Shown in pieces: positions 35,402 to 44,304 of a stretch of 64,000 nt of DNA (positions are counted from its first letter, which is position 1; each line of letters opens with the position of its first letter). The translations under genes were made by a program, and so were the position numbers. This DNA comes from Bacillus sp. FJAT-45350 (lineage in GTDB: Bacteria; Bacillota; Bacilli; Bacillales; NISU01): assembly GCF_002335805.1 (NCBI RefSeq), contig NZ_NISU01000001.1, positions 1,682,079-1,746,078 of the forward strand. The letters run 5' to 3'. The notes beneath the pieces are model-generated. The model made no database searches. It had not been told where the DNA came from and worked only from the letters and a program-made list of their open reading frames with translations.

Positions 35402-36478
35402 TTATTGATTCTTCAATTCTAATGCACGGTCATATATTTCTTGACCTGGATACCCATTCGCTTCCATGTCTTCTATCCACGTTTGTGCAATTGTTCCTAA
35501 TGCTTCTTCCCAAGGGATCAATTGCTCTTCTGTTAGCTCTATAAACTCTGCACCACTTTCACTAGAAAGCTCTCGCCCTTTTTCACCATCTACGTCAAAC
35601 ACACTACCTGCCTTTTTAGCCATAGTAGCACCTGATAAACTATTAACAATTTCTTTATCTGACTCTGACAGACTATTATAAAATTCTAAATTCATAACAG
35701 AAAAGAAAGGTGTTGCTGAGAAATTTCCAACAGTAATATAATCTACAACTTCATGGAAACTATAATTATATAGTGTTTCTAAAGGAGCCATAGCTGCATC
35801 AATTGCTCCTCTTTCTAACGCTTCATATACCTCACCCATTGGCATTGATACAGGTATTGCTCCAAGCGCTTCTAATATAGAATTTGCAAGTGGTGAAGGT
35901 GAGCGTACTCGTAGACCTTGTAAATCTTCAGGAGTTTCAATTCTATGATTTTTACTTAGGATTTGAGCTGGTTCAGCTGTAAATAAGGAAAGAGGATGTA
36001 TCTCTTCATGCTCAGCTTGAACTTCTTGAAATTCTTCATACAGTTGCATCATTATACTAGAACCGTGTTCAGCTGATTCTGCTAAAAATGGTAATTCAAG
36101 AATAGATACGAGTGGGAATCTCCCTGGTGTATAACCATAAACACTTAAGGCAATAGACACTTCACCAGTTACTGCCATATCATATTGAGATCCTGCTGCT
36201 CCTAAGATGTTAGAATCATAAAGCTCATACGTAATTCTTCCATCGGTTTGACTTTCTAATTCAGAACCAAACTCTTCGAATATTACCGTTTGTATAGGAT
36301 GATTACCTGGTAAAAAATGCGAGATAATTAAGTTATGAGATTCACCAATTGCTCCGTCAGACGACTCTGTCCCTTGTTCTTGCGCTGTATCTTGCATTCC
36401 ACCACAAGCAACCAACGTCATAAAAGCAAGTAAACAGACAACCATTCCAACTTTCCTACGCATGCAGAAGTACTTCAC
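35402..36478 (-). CDS. orphan TRAP-type solute-binding lipoprotein (DctP family)
   Basis: 358 residues. Lipoprotein signal with lipobox LVAC, then a DctP fold: ISHFLPGNHPIQT, the typical RVRSPSPLANSILEALGAIPVSMPMGEVYEALERGAIDA, and a C-terminal helical tail. DctP proteins bind organic acids outside the membrane and deliver them to DctQM. No DctQM genes are next to it; the three complete sets lie 10-27 kb away and this protein is clearly diverged from their binding proteins. The GTG start at 36478 has AAGGGGG upstream. A cre-like site lies 170 bp upstream. Confidence 0.85.
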   Translation of the reverse strand: MKYFCMRRKVGMVVCLLAFMTLVACGGMQDTAQEQGTESSDGAIGESHNLIISHFLPGNHPIQTVIFEEFGSELESQTDGRITYELYDSNILGAAGSQYDMAVTGEVSIALSVYGYTPGRFPLVSILELPFLAESAEHGSSIMMQLYEEFQEVQAEHEEIHPLSLFTAEPAQILSKNHRIETPEDLQGLRVRSPSPLANSILEALGAIPVSMPMGEVYEALERGAIDAAMAPLETLYNYSFHEVVDYITVGNFSATPFFSVMNLEFYNSLSESDKEIVNSLSGATMAKKAGSVFDVDGEKGRELSSESGAEFIELTEEQLIPWEEALGTIAQTWIEDMEANGYPGQEIYDRALELKNQ

Positions 36479-36647
36479 ATTGATTCCCCCTTTTACTTTT
36501 CTAATTAGTTGATAAACAAGGTTTGCCCTTGGAATATCTAGTAAAGAAAAAAATATATTTTTTGACTACTTCGAAATTAAAGTGCGGACTTCTTCGTTTC
36601 ATACTTACATATGTACGCTTTTTCAAACAAACTCAGCTTCCTAGATA

Positions 36648-36662
36648 AGATAGCGCTTACAA
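36648..36662. promoter_or_regulatory. candidate cre (CcpA) site upstream of the orphan dctP
   Basis: On the minus strand TTGTAAGCGCTATCT matches WTGNAARCGNWWWCA except at the last base. It lies 170 bp upstream of the binding-protein start. The rest of 36479-36863 holds AT-rich sequence and the esterase terminator. Confidence 0.4.
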
Positions 36663-36808
36663 AAGAGAGTGAAATTGAATTCTTTTCTAAGCTTTACCCT
36701 TTGCTAATTTAGTTTAATAAATTAGCATTGATATATCTAGATCTATTAATGTCTAATAAAAATTCCTTTTCAAACACTTTTTATCTAATTTTTGTAAAAA
36801 ACAAAAAA

Positions 36809-36844
36809 ATAGACTGTTGTGCTTACCTTCTCACAACAGTCTAT
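36809..36844 (-). terminator. esterase/BVMO operon terminator
   Basis: A 13-bp perfect stem, ATAGACTGTTGTG with CACAACAGTCTAT, loop of 10. On the minus strand TTTTTTTGTTTTTTAC follows. Confidence 0.85.
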
Positions 36845-36863
36845 CTCTTAGCTTCTATAGCTC

Positions 36864-37790
36864 TTACTCTAATGCTTTCTTTAAAGAAAGTGCCGCATGT
36901 TCAATACACTCTTTTCCTTTGTCTAACACACCTGGCATCCAGAAAAATCCGTGAATCATTTCGTCATACCGCTTTGTCTCTACTGTGACTCCAGCTTGTT
37001 GAAGAAGTTGAGCATACTCTTCTCCTTCATCACGCAACGGATCAAAACCTGCTGTAACAACTAATGCTGGAGGTAATCCACTCAAATCTTCCGCAAGTAG
37101 AGGCGAAACATATGGATTTTTCCCGTCATCTGCATTTCGTAAGTAATGGTCCCAGAACCATACCATGCTATCTTTCGTTAATAGATAACCATCTGCATTT
37201 TCACGATATGATGCTGTTTCGTACGAATGATTTGTTACTGGATAAATCAACATTTGATAGGCTATGGAAAATTCCTTTTTATCTCTTGCCATTAATGAAA
37301 CAACGGCTGCTAGATTTCCTCCCGCACTATCTCCACCTACAGCAACACGTTGACTGTCAACTCCGATGGAAGGACCATTTTCCACAACCCACTTTGCAGC
37401 TTCATAGGCATCATCGATAGCTGCCGGGAATTTATGCTCAGGTGCCAACCTGTAATCGACTGAAACAACAACACAGTTTGAGCGATTTGTAAGTAGACGA
37501 CAAGGTACATCTACACCATCAAGGTCACCAATTACCCAGCCTCCGCCATGGTAATAAACTAACGCTGGGAATGGGCCTTCTCCTTCTGGCGTATAAATAC
37601 GAACCGGTATGTCTCCTCCTGGTCCTGGTATAAACCGATTTTCTACTTTCTCTACTTCCTCAGGCTCTCCTGCTAGCGCGGTAAAATCACTTGTTGCTCT
37701 CGCTTCTTCAGGTGTCTGCTCATGCATTGGAGGTGCACCCGCTGCTTCCATTTGTTCTAAAAGAAATTTTGCTTGTGGATCAAGTCCCAT
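36864..37790 (-). CDS. alpha/beta hydrolase, hormone-sensitive-lipase-type esterase
   Basis: 308 residues. The oxyanion-hole motif HGGGW (81-85), nucleophile elbow GDSAGG with S155, the aspartate of AGFDPLRDEG and the histidine of MIHGFF identify a family IV (HSL) carboxylesterase. ATG at 37790 has GAGGGAGG upstream. It is 105 bp downstream of a Baeyer-Villiger monooxygenase gene on the same strand. That pairing suggests it hydrolyses the ester or lactone the monooxygenase forms (inference from known ketone catabolic clusters). A perfect cre lies between the two genes. Confidence 0.87.
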   Translation of the reverse strand: MGLDPQAKFLLEQMEAAGAPPMHEQTPEEARATSDFTALAGEPEEVEKVENRFIPGPGGDIPVRIYTPEGEGPFPALVYYHGGGWVIGDLDGVDVPCRLLTNRSNCVVVSVDYRLAPEHKFPAAIDDAYEAAKWVVENGPSIGVDSQRVAVGGDSAGGNLAAVVSLMARDKKEFSIAYQMLIYPVTNHSYETASYRENADGYLLTKDSMVWFWDHYLRNADDGKNPYVSPLLAEDLSGLPPALVVTAGFDPLRDEGEEYAQLLQQAGVTVETKRYDEMIHGFFWMPGVLDKGKECIEHAALSLKKALE

Positions 37791-37850
37791 AATAATTCCT
37801 CCCTCAATCAATTTTATGTTTAGTAGTTTTAAAATTAAAGCCACACCTGA

Positions 37851-37864
37851 TGTAAGCGTTTACA
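37851..37864 (-). promoter_or_regulatory. cre (CcpA) site between BVMO and esterase genes
   Basis: TGTAAGCGTTTACA, flanked by A and T, fits the Bacillus cre consensus at every position. It lies 61 bp upstream of the esterase ATG and 32 bp beyond the BVMO stop. It could block transcription elongation or repress an internal promoter when preferred sugars are present. Confidence 0.65.
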
Positions 37865-37895
37865 AAAAAATGAATAATTTAATCAAGTATCTCGC

Positions 37896-39518
37896 TTACT
37901 GAAGTGAAAAACCTTCATAACCTTTAGACGCTATGTCATCACATATTTGGCGATATGGTCCATACCCACCAACATATATTTGAAATCCTCTTGCCTTACC
38001 AGCGATATTAGCACCTGTATACCAAGAGTCTGTTTTCGTGTATAACGTTTGATCCGCTAATTCCTTACAGTGGTTACTCCACGTTTCTTCTGCTTCAATT
38101 GCTGCTTCAATTGTACCAACATTATTTTCTTGCAAATGATTTATGCACTCCATTACCCATTCCACATGCTGTTCAATTGCAGCAGGCATGTTTCCTAATA
38201 CTGAAGGACTTTCTGGGCCAGTAAGCATAAACATGTTAGGGAATCCAGCAGTTGCTATTCCAAGATAAGTTCTAGTACTTTCTCCATTTTCCCATTTTTC
38301 CTTAAGTGAAACACCATCTCTACCACGAATATCTATTTTAAATAATGATCCGGTCATTCCGTCAAACCCTGTTGCAAAAACGATTGCATCTAATTCATAC
38401 TCTTCATCAGATGTACGAATTCCATTTGGTGTAATTTCCTCAATAGACGCTTTCTTTACATCTACTAAACTAACATTTTCACGGTTATACGTTTCAAAAT
38501 AATCTGTATCAATGATTGCACGCTTCGTTCCATAATAATGTGTAGGGGTCAATTTCTCAGCTGTCTCAGGATCATGAACTACTTCTTTTATTTTTGAACG
38601 GATGAATTCAGCAACAAGTTTATTCCCATCCTCATTCATTAGAAGATCATTATAGGCAAATAAGATCGCCCATCCACCTTTATCCCAAGCTGCCTGTAAA
38701 ACTTTTTCCCGTTCTTCAGGTGTATCATCAAGCACCGAGCGTTCACTATAACCTGCTGCTAGCCCAGCAACTGATTCTTGGAATTGGCGCCTAATATGAC
38801 TATAATTGTCCTTTGAATTCTTAATGAATTCTGGGTCATACAAGAAATTTTTCGCTGGTACACTAAACTGTGGTGTCCGTTGAAAAACAGTTAGTTGCTC
38901 AGCTTCTTTTGCTATGACAGGTATGGACTGTATACCACTTGAACCAGTTCCAATCACACCAACCCGCTTACCAGTAAAGTCTACTTTTTCATGTGGCCAA
39001 TGTCCTGTGTGATACCACTCACCTTTAAATTCGTCTAAGCCCTTTATATTAGGTAAGTTTGCAGTAGAAATACATCCTACTCCTGTTATAAAATATTTAG
39101 CGGACACTGTCTCACCCTGTTCCGTTTGCACCTGCCATCTATTTGTTTCTTCATCATAATAAGCAGATGAAACTCGCGTATTAAACTGGATGTCTGGTCG
39201 TAATTCAAACTTATCTGCTACGAAATTGAGGTAACGTAATATTTCTGGTTGTTCAGGATATCTAGAAGTCCATGACCATTCTTTATAGAGTTCTTCAGAG
39301 AAAGTATAATTATAATAGAGACTCTCAGAGTCACAGCGCGCTCCAGGATAACGGTTCCAATACCATACACCACCGACTCCACCTGCAGCTTCGTAAACAC
39401 GGGTTGTTAAACCAGCTTCTCGTAACCGATAAAGCATATAAAGCCCTGAAAATCCTGCACCAATTACCACCGCATCAACAGATTCAATCGAATTTTGCTG
39501 TTCATTTGAAAAAGTCAT
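37896..39518 (-). CDS. Baeyer-Villiger monooxygenase (cyclohexanone monooxygenase-like)
   Basis: A 540-residue type I flavin monooxygenase that inserts oxygen next to a ketone, giving an ester or lactone, using FAD, NADPH and O2. N-terminal FAD Rossmann motif GAGFSG (20-25). The BVMO fingerprint FxGxxxHxxxW is FKGEWYHTGHW. The second dinucleotide motif is VIGTGSSGIQ, and DAIVFATGFDGMTG lies near the end. Length matches cyclohexanone or phenylacetone monooxygenases. GGGAGG precedes the ATG. It is first in a two-gene unit with the esterase. Substrate (cyclic, aryl or linear ketone) not decided. Confidence 0.92.
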   Translation of the reverse strand: MTFSNEQQNSIESVDAVVIGAGFSGLYMLYRLREAGLTTRVYEAAGGVGGVWYWNRYPGARCDSESLYYNYTFSEELYKEWSWTSRYPEQPEILRYLNFVADKFELRPDIQFNTRVSSAYYDEETNRWQVQTEQGETVSAKYFITGVGCISTANLPNIKGLDEFKGEWYHTGHWPHEKVDFTGKRVGVIGTGSSGIQSIPVIAKEAEQLTVFQRTPQFSVPAKNFLYDPEFIKNSKDNYSHIRRQFQESVAGLAAGYSERSVLDDTPEEREKVLQAAWDKGGWAILFAYNDLLMNEDGNKLVAEFIRSKIKEVVHDPETAEKLTPTHYYGTKRAIIDTDYFETYNRENVSLVDVKKASIEEITPNGIRTSDEEYELDAIVFATGFDGMTGSLFKIDIRGRDGVSLKEKWENGESTRTYLGIATAGFPNMFMLTGPESPSVLGNMPAAIEQHVEWVMECINHLQENNVGTIEAAIEAEETWSNHCKELADQTLYTKTDSWYTGANIAGKARGFQIYVGGYGPYRQICDDIASKGYEGFSLQ

Positions 39519-39848
39519 TAGTATTACCTCCCTTTATCTCTAATCTGTTAAACCTAACTTCACACCAAAAAGAGAGACTATGAACTCTATTACTTTAAAG
39601 GTTGACTTCTATGAAATTTTTAAATCTATTTGTATGACCCAACCTTTGTAATTTAATATATTGACTATTAGACAATGTTAGAACGATAAAATAATAATTA
39701 ACCATTAATATTATTATAAATTCAGATAAACCCTCATTCAGTACCTGAGGGTTTATCTAAGACGTAAAACAGTAATTTTTTATACGTCTATAACTAATTA
39801 CTAACAGTTCTTTAAACTTTGTAAAATCTAATTGTTATTTATATTAAT
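39519..39848. other. 330-bp gene-free stretch
   Basis: AT-rich. It contains the BVMO upstream region and the terminator at 39724-39758. The segment TTGACTATTAGACAATGTTAG (39660-39680) is a possible promoter or recombination half-site but shows no convincing dyad. Nothing else seen. Confidence 0.35.
39724..39758 (-). terminator. stem-loop after the serine recombinase gene
   Basis: A 13-bp perfect stem, AGATAAACCCTCA with TGAGGGTTTATCT, loop of 9. It lies 90 bp past the recombinase stop. No strong T-run. Confidence 0.6.
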
Positions 39849-40424
39849 CTATAAACTTTTCATACCTTGCTTCTTAGCCTCTGCATATACCGTACTTCTC
39901 GGAACACCCGTTAGCTTTGCAATGTCGTTGACACTCATACCATTTGTTTTTCTCTCACTAAACAATTCTATTGCACGTTTGACATTTTGCTTTGGCTGAC
40001 TCGGTCTTCCCATATGCTTCCCTTGTTTCTTTGCCCGCTCTCTTCCCTCCTTAGTTCGCTCTTTAATTAAATCCCGTTCAAATTCACCAATTGCCCCTAG
40101 CATTGTAAACATTAGCTTTCCTGCTGAAGTAGAAAAATCAATTTGTTCTTTTAAAAATACTAGTGCGACACCCCTATTAGATAAATCGCTTGCAATATTA
40201 TGTAAATCTTTTACACTTCTTGCAAGGCGATCTATTTTTGTTACAATTAGCTTGTCACCCTCACGTAAGTAATTTAATGCATCTTGTAGTGCTTTTCGAT
40301 CCGAGATTGCACCTGATTGTTTTTCCTCAAAAATTTTCTTACATCCATATTCGTTCAATTGCTCAAGTTGGTTTTCTATTGTTTGTCCAACAGTCGACAC
40401 TCTCGCATATCCAACTAATTCCAT
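39849..40424 (-). CDS. serine recombinase (resolvase/invertase family)
   Basis: 191 residues. Catalytic domain: ELVGYARVSTVGQ with the nucleophilic serine at residue 11, the IDRLARS active-site arginines, and the long E helix around MLGAIGEFERDLIKERTKEG. C-terminal Hin-type helix-turn-helix (GMSVNDIAKLTGVPRSTVYAEAKKQG). Such small serine recombinases resolve transposon cointegrates or invert promoter segments. No transposase, inverted segment or res-like array was recognised nearby, so it is an orphan or a remnant of a lost element. ATG at 40424 is chosen; an in-frame GTG at 40439 adds five residues. Confidence 0.88.
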   Translation of the reverse strand: MELVGYARVSTVGQTIENQLEQLNEYGCKKIFEEKQSGAISDRKALQDALNYLREGDKLIVTKIDRLARSVKDLHNIASDLSNRGVALVFLKEQIDFSTSAGKLMFTMLGAIGEFERDLIKERTKEGRERAKKQGKHMGRPSQPKQNVKRAIELFSERKTNGMSVNDIAKLTGVPRSTVYAEAKKQGMKSL

Positions 40425-40520
40425 TATTATCACTCTCACTATCTAAAATTCTTGAATATTGATCACACTATATAATATAGAGACATTATAGATAACTTTA
40501 TAGGAATATAGCAAAAAAAA

Positions 40521-40542
40521 GATCCTCGAATTTCTCGAGAAT
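40521..40542 (-). terminator. terminator of the ABC exporter operon
   Basis: GATCCTCGA pairs with TCGAGAATC with one mismatch. On the minus strand a run of eight T follows. It lies 24 bp past the stop. Confidence 0.7.
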
Positions 40543-40565
40543 CGTTCACTTGTCACAATATAAAA

Positions 40566-42392
40566 TTAAGAACTAATTTCCTTCATAAATTGACTATGAT
40601 GAAGGTCATAATAAAAGCCTTTCTTTTGGAGTAATGTTTCATGGTTGCCTCTTTCAATTATTACACCATTTTCTAACACAAGGATTTGCTCTGCTTGTTG
40701 AATCGTATTTAGACGGTGTGCAATTACGAAACTCGTTCTTCCTTTTAATAATTGCTTCAATGCTTGCTGAATTTTCACTTCAGTTACTGTATCGATCGTA
40801 CTTGTCGCTTCATCTAATATTAAGATAGATGGATTAGCAATAAGTGCTCTAGCAATCGATAAAAGTTGCTTTTGTCCTTGACTAATTCCACCACCGTCTT
40901 GATGAAGTACCGTATCGTATTGGTTTGGTAATTTCATAATAAAAGAATGGGCATTGGCGAGTTGAGCTGCGTCTTCTACTTCTTTATCACTTGCTTCTAA
41001 TTTGCCATAACGAATATTTTCTCGTATTGTCCCTTCAAAAAGAAATGAGTCTTGTAGTACAAATCCTATATGGCTACGAAGACTTTCCCGTTTAATCGAT
41101 GTAATATCTGTGCCGTCTATGAGAATCTTACCTTCGTCAGAGTCATAAAAACGTGAAAGAAGGTTAATCATACTCGTTTTCCCCGCTCCAGTAGGACCTA
41201 CTAATGCAATTGTTTCTCCTGGTGAAGCGAAGAAACTAACATCTTTAATCGTGTCAATTTGTTTATCATAGGAAAAACCTACATGTTGGAATTCCACTTC
41301 TCCAATAATCTCTCTAACATCTATCAATTCATCCGTATCAGTTTCTTCATTTTCCTCATCAATTACTTCAAACACTCTTTCTGCCCCAGCAATTGCTGAT
41401 AAAATCGTATTAAATTGATTTGCTAAATCATTAAGTGGGCGAGTAAACTGTCTTGCATATTCAGCAAAGATAACCATGACGCCAATTGAAACAATGCCTT
41501 GAATCGCTAAAACGCCTCCTACACCCGCAATAAAGGCAAAGCTTAAGTTATTTAGTATATTCATTAGTTTTGGTATAAATCCTGAATACGTTTGAGACCA
41601 GAAACCAGACTCTTTTAACCTTTCATTTTTAACTAAAAAATCTGATAGTACCATCTTCTCTTTCGAAAAGGTTTTTATAATTCGTTGTCCAGAAATTGTT
41701 TCTTCAATAAATCCATTTAACTCTCCAAGATTTTTTTGCTGTTCCTTAAATAATTTTCCCGTACGCTTTGTTATCCATTTCATACCCAAAAACATAAGTG
41801 GAATAATTGCCATCGTTATAAGAGTTAGTAATGGGCTTAACCAAAGCATGACAATTACGATACCCACTAAAGTAATAATACTAGTAAACACTTGAATAAC
41901 TGAACTATTTAATGTAGAGCTTACATTTTCAATGTCATTCGTGACCCGACTCATCAATTCACCTTGTTGACGCTGATCAAAAAATGAAATTGGAAGTTTA
42001 TGCAACTTGCTAAATAACTGTGTTCTTAACAAATGAACTGTATTTTGTGCAACTCTCACCATCCAATAGCTTTGTAGCCATTTAGTGAGTGAAAGAAAAA
42101 CATAGATGATACCTAATGCAAGTAACAGTTTGATAATATCGCTGTTCTCATTTGTTACAATATATTCATCAATTGTCATTCCAACTAGAAATGGACCAAG
42201 TAATGCAAGGAACGAGCTAATGAAGACCATAAAAAGAATTAGAAACAGTTTATTTCTATTTTCAGCAAGGTAACCCCACAACCTTTTAACTGTTCCCCGC
42301 CAGTCTTTCACTTTTTGTTTGTTCTTTCCCTTGATACTATTGTCTAACGGTACTTTTTTATGTTGGAAAGGCTTTGCCATTTGCTTAAACAT
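40566..42392 (-). CDS. bmrD: heterodimeric ABC exporter subunit (BmrD/YheH-like)
   Basis: 608 residues: an N-terminal six-helix exporter domain (about 45-340) and a nucleotide-binding domain (about 370-605). Walker A GPTGAGKTS, Walker B LILDEATS with the catalytic glutamate, and a degenerate signature GISQGQKQ instead of LSGGQ. The partner encoded just upstream has the opposite defects, which is the pattern of BmrCD/TM287-288 multidrug exporters with one active ATP site. ATG at 42392 (GGAGAGGAG upstream) overlaps the partner's end by 8 bases. Probably exports drugs or lipophilic compounds; substrate unproven. Confidence 0.87.
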   Translation of the reverse strand: MFKQMAKPFQHKKVPLDNSIKGKNKQKVKDWRGTVKRLWGYLAENRNKLFLILFMVFISSFLALLGPFLVGMTIDEYIVTNENSDIIKLLLALGIIYVFLSLTKWLQSYWMVRVAQNTVHLLRTQLFSKLHKLPISFFDQRQQGELMSRVTNDIENVSSTLNSSVIQVFTSIITLVGIVIVMLWLSPLLTLITMAIIPLMFLGMKWITKRTGKLFKEQQKNLGELNGFIEETISGQRIIKTFSKEKMVLSDFLVKNERLKESGFWSQTYSGFIPKLMNILNNLSFAFIAGVGGVLAIQGIVSIGVMVIFAEYARQFTRPLNDLANQFNTILSAIAGAERVFEVIDEENEETDTDELIDVREIIGEVEFQHVGFSYDKQIDTIKDVSFFASPGETIALVGPTGAGKTSMINLLSRFYDSDEGKILIDGTDITSIKRESLRSHIGFVLQDSFLFEGTIRENIRYGKLEASDKEVEDAAQLANAHSFIMKLPNQYDTVLHQDGGGISQGQKQLLSIARALIANPSILILDEATSTIDTVTEVKIQQALKQLLKGRTSFVIAHRLNTIQQAEQILVLENGVIIERGNHETLLQKKGFYYDLHHSQFMKEISS

Positions 42393-44109
42393 GATGGGCA
42401 TGCTCCTCTCCGAACTGAGATTTATAAATATCCTGGTAAAGTGAATTAGATAATAGCAACTGTTGGTGATTTCCTTGAGCAATGAGATTTCCATCCTCTA
42501 GTAGCAACACTTTGTCAGCTACCATAGCCGTACTTATTTTTTGTGTGATAATCATAGTCGTACACGTGTACCTTTTTAAATTATCTAGCAAACTGGCTTC
42601 CGTCTTCAAATCTAATGCACTTGTACTATCATCTAGTAAAAGGATTCTCGGTTGCCTTATTAATGCTCTTGCAATTGAAATTCGTTGCTTTTGTCCACCT
42701 GATAAATTAACGCCTTTTTGTCCAACGACTGTTTCATAGTCGTTTGGCATTCTCATGATAGCATCATGAATTTTTGCCATTTTCGCAGCATCAATAACCT
42801 CTTCCATTGATGCGTCTTCTTTACCCCATAGAATATTTTCTTTAACTGTGCCAGTAAATAATAAAACATCTTGTGGAACATATCCAATTTGTTTTCGTAA
42901 ATGCTCTACGGCTATATTTTGTATATCTGTCCCATCAATTAAGATTTTTCCATTCGTAATATCATATAATTGTGGAATCAACTGAAACAATGAAGACTTT
43001 CCTGAACCTGTTGCACCAAGTATTGCTACAGTTTTTCCTGGCTCAGCTAGGAATGAAATATTTTTTAAGACAGGTTCTTGCATTTCAGGGTAATTAAAAG
43101 ATACATTATTAAATTCTATTTCCCCTTCCATTATCGAAGCTGAAGCTTCTGTAGATGAAGCTTTTTCAATCTTAGTATCTAATACTTCTGATACCCGCGA
43201 AGCAGATGCCTTTCCACGAGAAAACATCATTATAATCATTGAAAATATTGAAAAAGCTGCAGTGATTCTTGTCGCATAATTGACAACAGCTACCACTTCA
43301 CCAACATTCGCGTTACCATTTGCCACTCCAATACTACCAAACCATAATACCCCCAAAATACTAAGATTCATGATTAGGAGAAGAAGAGGCATTGTAATTT
43401 CCATTAGACGTAAAGCTGATACAGTCTTACCCCTTAATTCATCATTCACATCCTTAAAGCGACCTTCTTCATACTGTCTTCTTAATAATGCTTTAATGAT
43501 TCTTATCCCTGTCAAATTTTCTCTCATGACCTTATTAACGCCATCAAGCTTGATTTGCACAAGAGCAAAGAGCGTTCTTCCTTTTTTTAACACCCATATA
43601 AGGAATAACAAAAGTATTGGTACAGCAATAATTATCATCATAGCAATTTGAGGATTTACTAGAAATGCCATAATCGTTCCACCAAGAACAATTAAAGGAG
43701 CTCTTAACATAATCCGTAAACTCATAAATATCATCGTTTGTATTTGAGTAATATCATTCGTCATTCTAGTAATTAACGATGACGTAGAAAATCGATTTAA
43801 CTGGGCAAATGAAAATGCTTGAACTTTTTCATATAAATGTTTTCTAATGTCGTAACCATAATTTTGACTTACATGTGCAGCGAAAAATGAGTTGATAATC
43901 CCTGCAATAAATGCAAAAAAGGACATTCCAACCATAATACCACCCCAATAAAGCACAACCGAAAGATCCTCTTGCATAATTCCATCATTTATTATTTTAG
44001 CCATAAACAATGGCTGAATAAGTTCTACTATTAATTCAATAAAAAGCAAGAAAAGTGCTACTATTATAAAAAAACGATAAGGTTTAATGTATGTAAAGAC
44101 TGTTGACAT
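42385..44109 (-). CDS. bmrC: heterodimeric ABC exporter subunit (BmrC/YheI-like)
   Basis: 574 residues: six membrane helices (about 10-310) then a nucleotide-binding domain. Walker A GATGSGKSS, an intact signature NLSGGQKQ, but Walker B ILLLDDSTS has aspartate where the catalytic glutamate should be, so its own site is degenerate. Together with the next gene it forms one active and one inactive site. ATG at 44109 follows GGAGGAGG. In B. subtilis bmrCD is controlled by ribosome-mediated attenuation at the bmrB leader. Here the 195-bp upstream gap has competing hairpins and very short leader frames, listed separately. Confidence 0.87.
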   Translation of the reverse strand: MSTVFTYIKPYRFFIIVALFLLFIELIVELIQPLFMAKIINDGIMQEDLSVVLYWGGIMVGMSFFAFIAGIINSFFAAHVSQNYGYDIRKHLYEKVQAFSFAQLNRFSTSSLITRMTNDITQIQTMIFMSLRIMLRAPLIVLGGTIMAFLVNPQIAMMIIIAVPILLLFLIWVLKKGRTLFALVQIKLDGVNKVMRENLTGIRIIKALLRRQYEEGRFKDVNDELRGKTVSALRLMEITMPLLLLIMNLSILGVLWFGSIGVANGNANVGEVVAVVNYATRITAAFSIFSMIIMMFSRGKASASRVSEVLDTKIEKASSTEASASIMEGEIEFNNVSFNYPEMQEPVLKNISFLAEPGKTVAILGATGSGKSSLFQLIPQLYDITNGKILIDGTDIQNIAVEHLRKQIGYVPQDVLLFTGTVKENILWGKEDASMEEVIDAAKMAKIHDAIMRMPNDYETVVGQKGVNLSGGQKQRISIARALIRQPRILLLDDSTSALDLKTEASLLDNLKRYTCTTMIITQKISTAMVADKVLLLEDGNLIAQGNHQQLLLSNSLYQDIYKSQFGEEHAHHV

Positions 44110-44231
44110 GAAAACCTCCTCCAAATTCAGAACATCTATTTAACATTATTCATCTAATTCGTTTCATATCCCTTCCCTTCTAATACTAGCGTATGTATGA
44201 ACAAGTTACTCGAATTCTACCTTAATTTTTT

Positions 44232-44297
44232 ACTTAGGGTACCTTATTAAATATCAACAAAAAGTACCCCTAAGTCATATTACAAATTAGGGGTACT
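44232..44297 (-). promoter_or_regulatory. terminator and overlapping alternative hairpin upstream of the ABC exporter
   Basis: Read on the minus strand: AGTACCCCTAA (44297-44287) pairs with TTAGGGGTACT (44273-44263), followed by TTTTTG, an intrinsic terminator for the kinase gene. The second arm (44275-44264) can instead pair with GTACCCTAAGT (44242-44232), giving a mutually exclusive hairpin. This three-arm arrangement resembles an attenuator for bmrCD; an operator dyad is an alternative. Confidence 0.55.
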
Positions 44298-44304
44298 CAT
44301 CTAA

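Noticed and set aside
36728-36988. 86-codon plus-strand frame
   Set aside because: It crosses the esterase terminator and the esterase coding end; no translation signal.
39660-39700. Possible res site for the serine recombinase
   Set aside because: Only a loose TATTAGACA/TGTTAG similarity; no set of three dyads as expected for a resolvase site.
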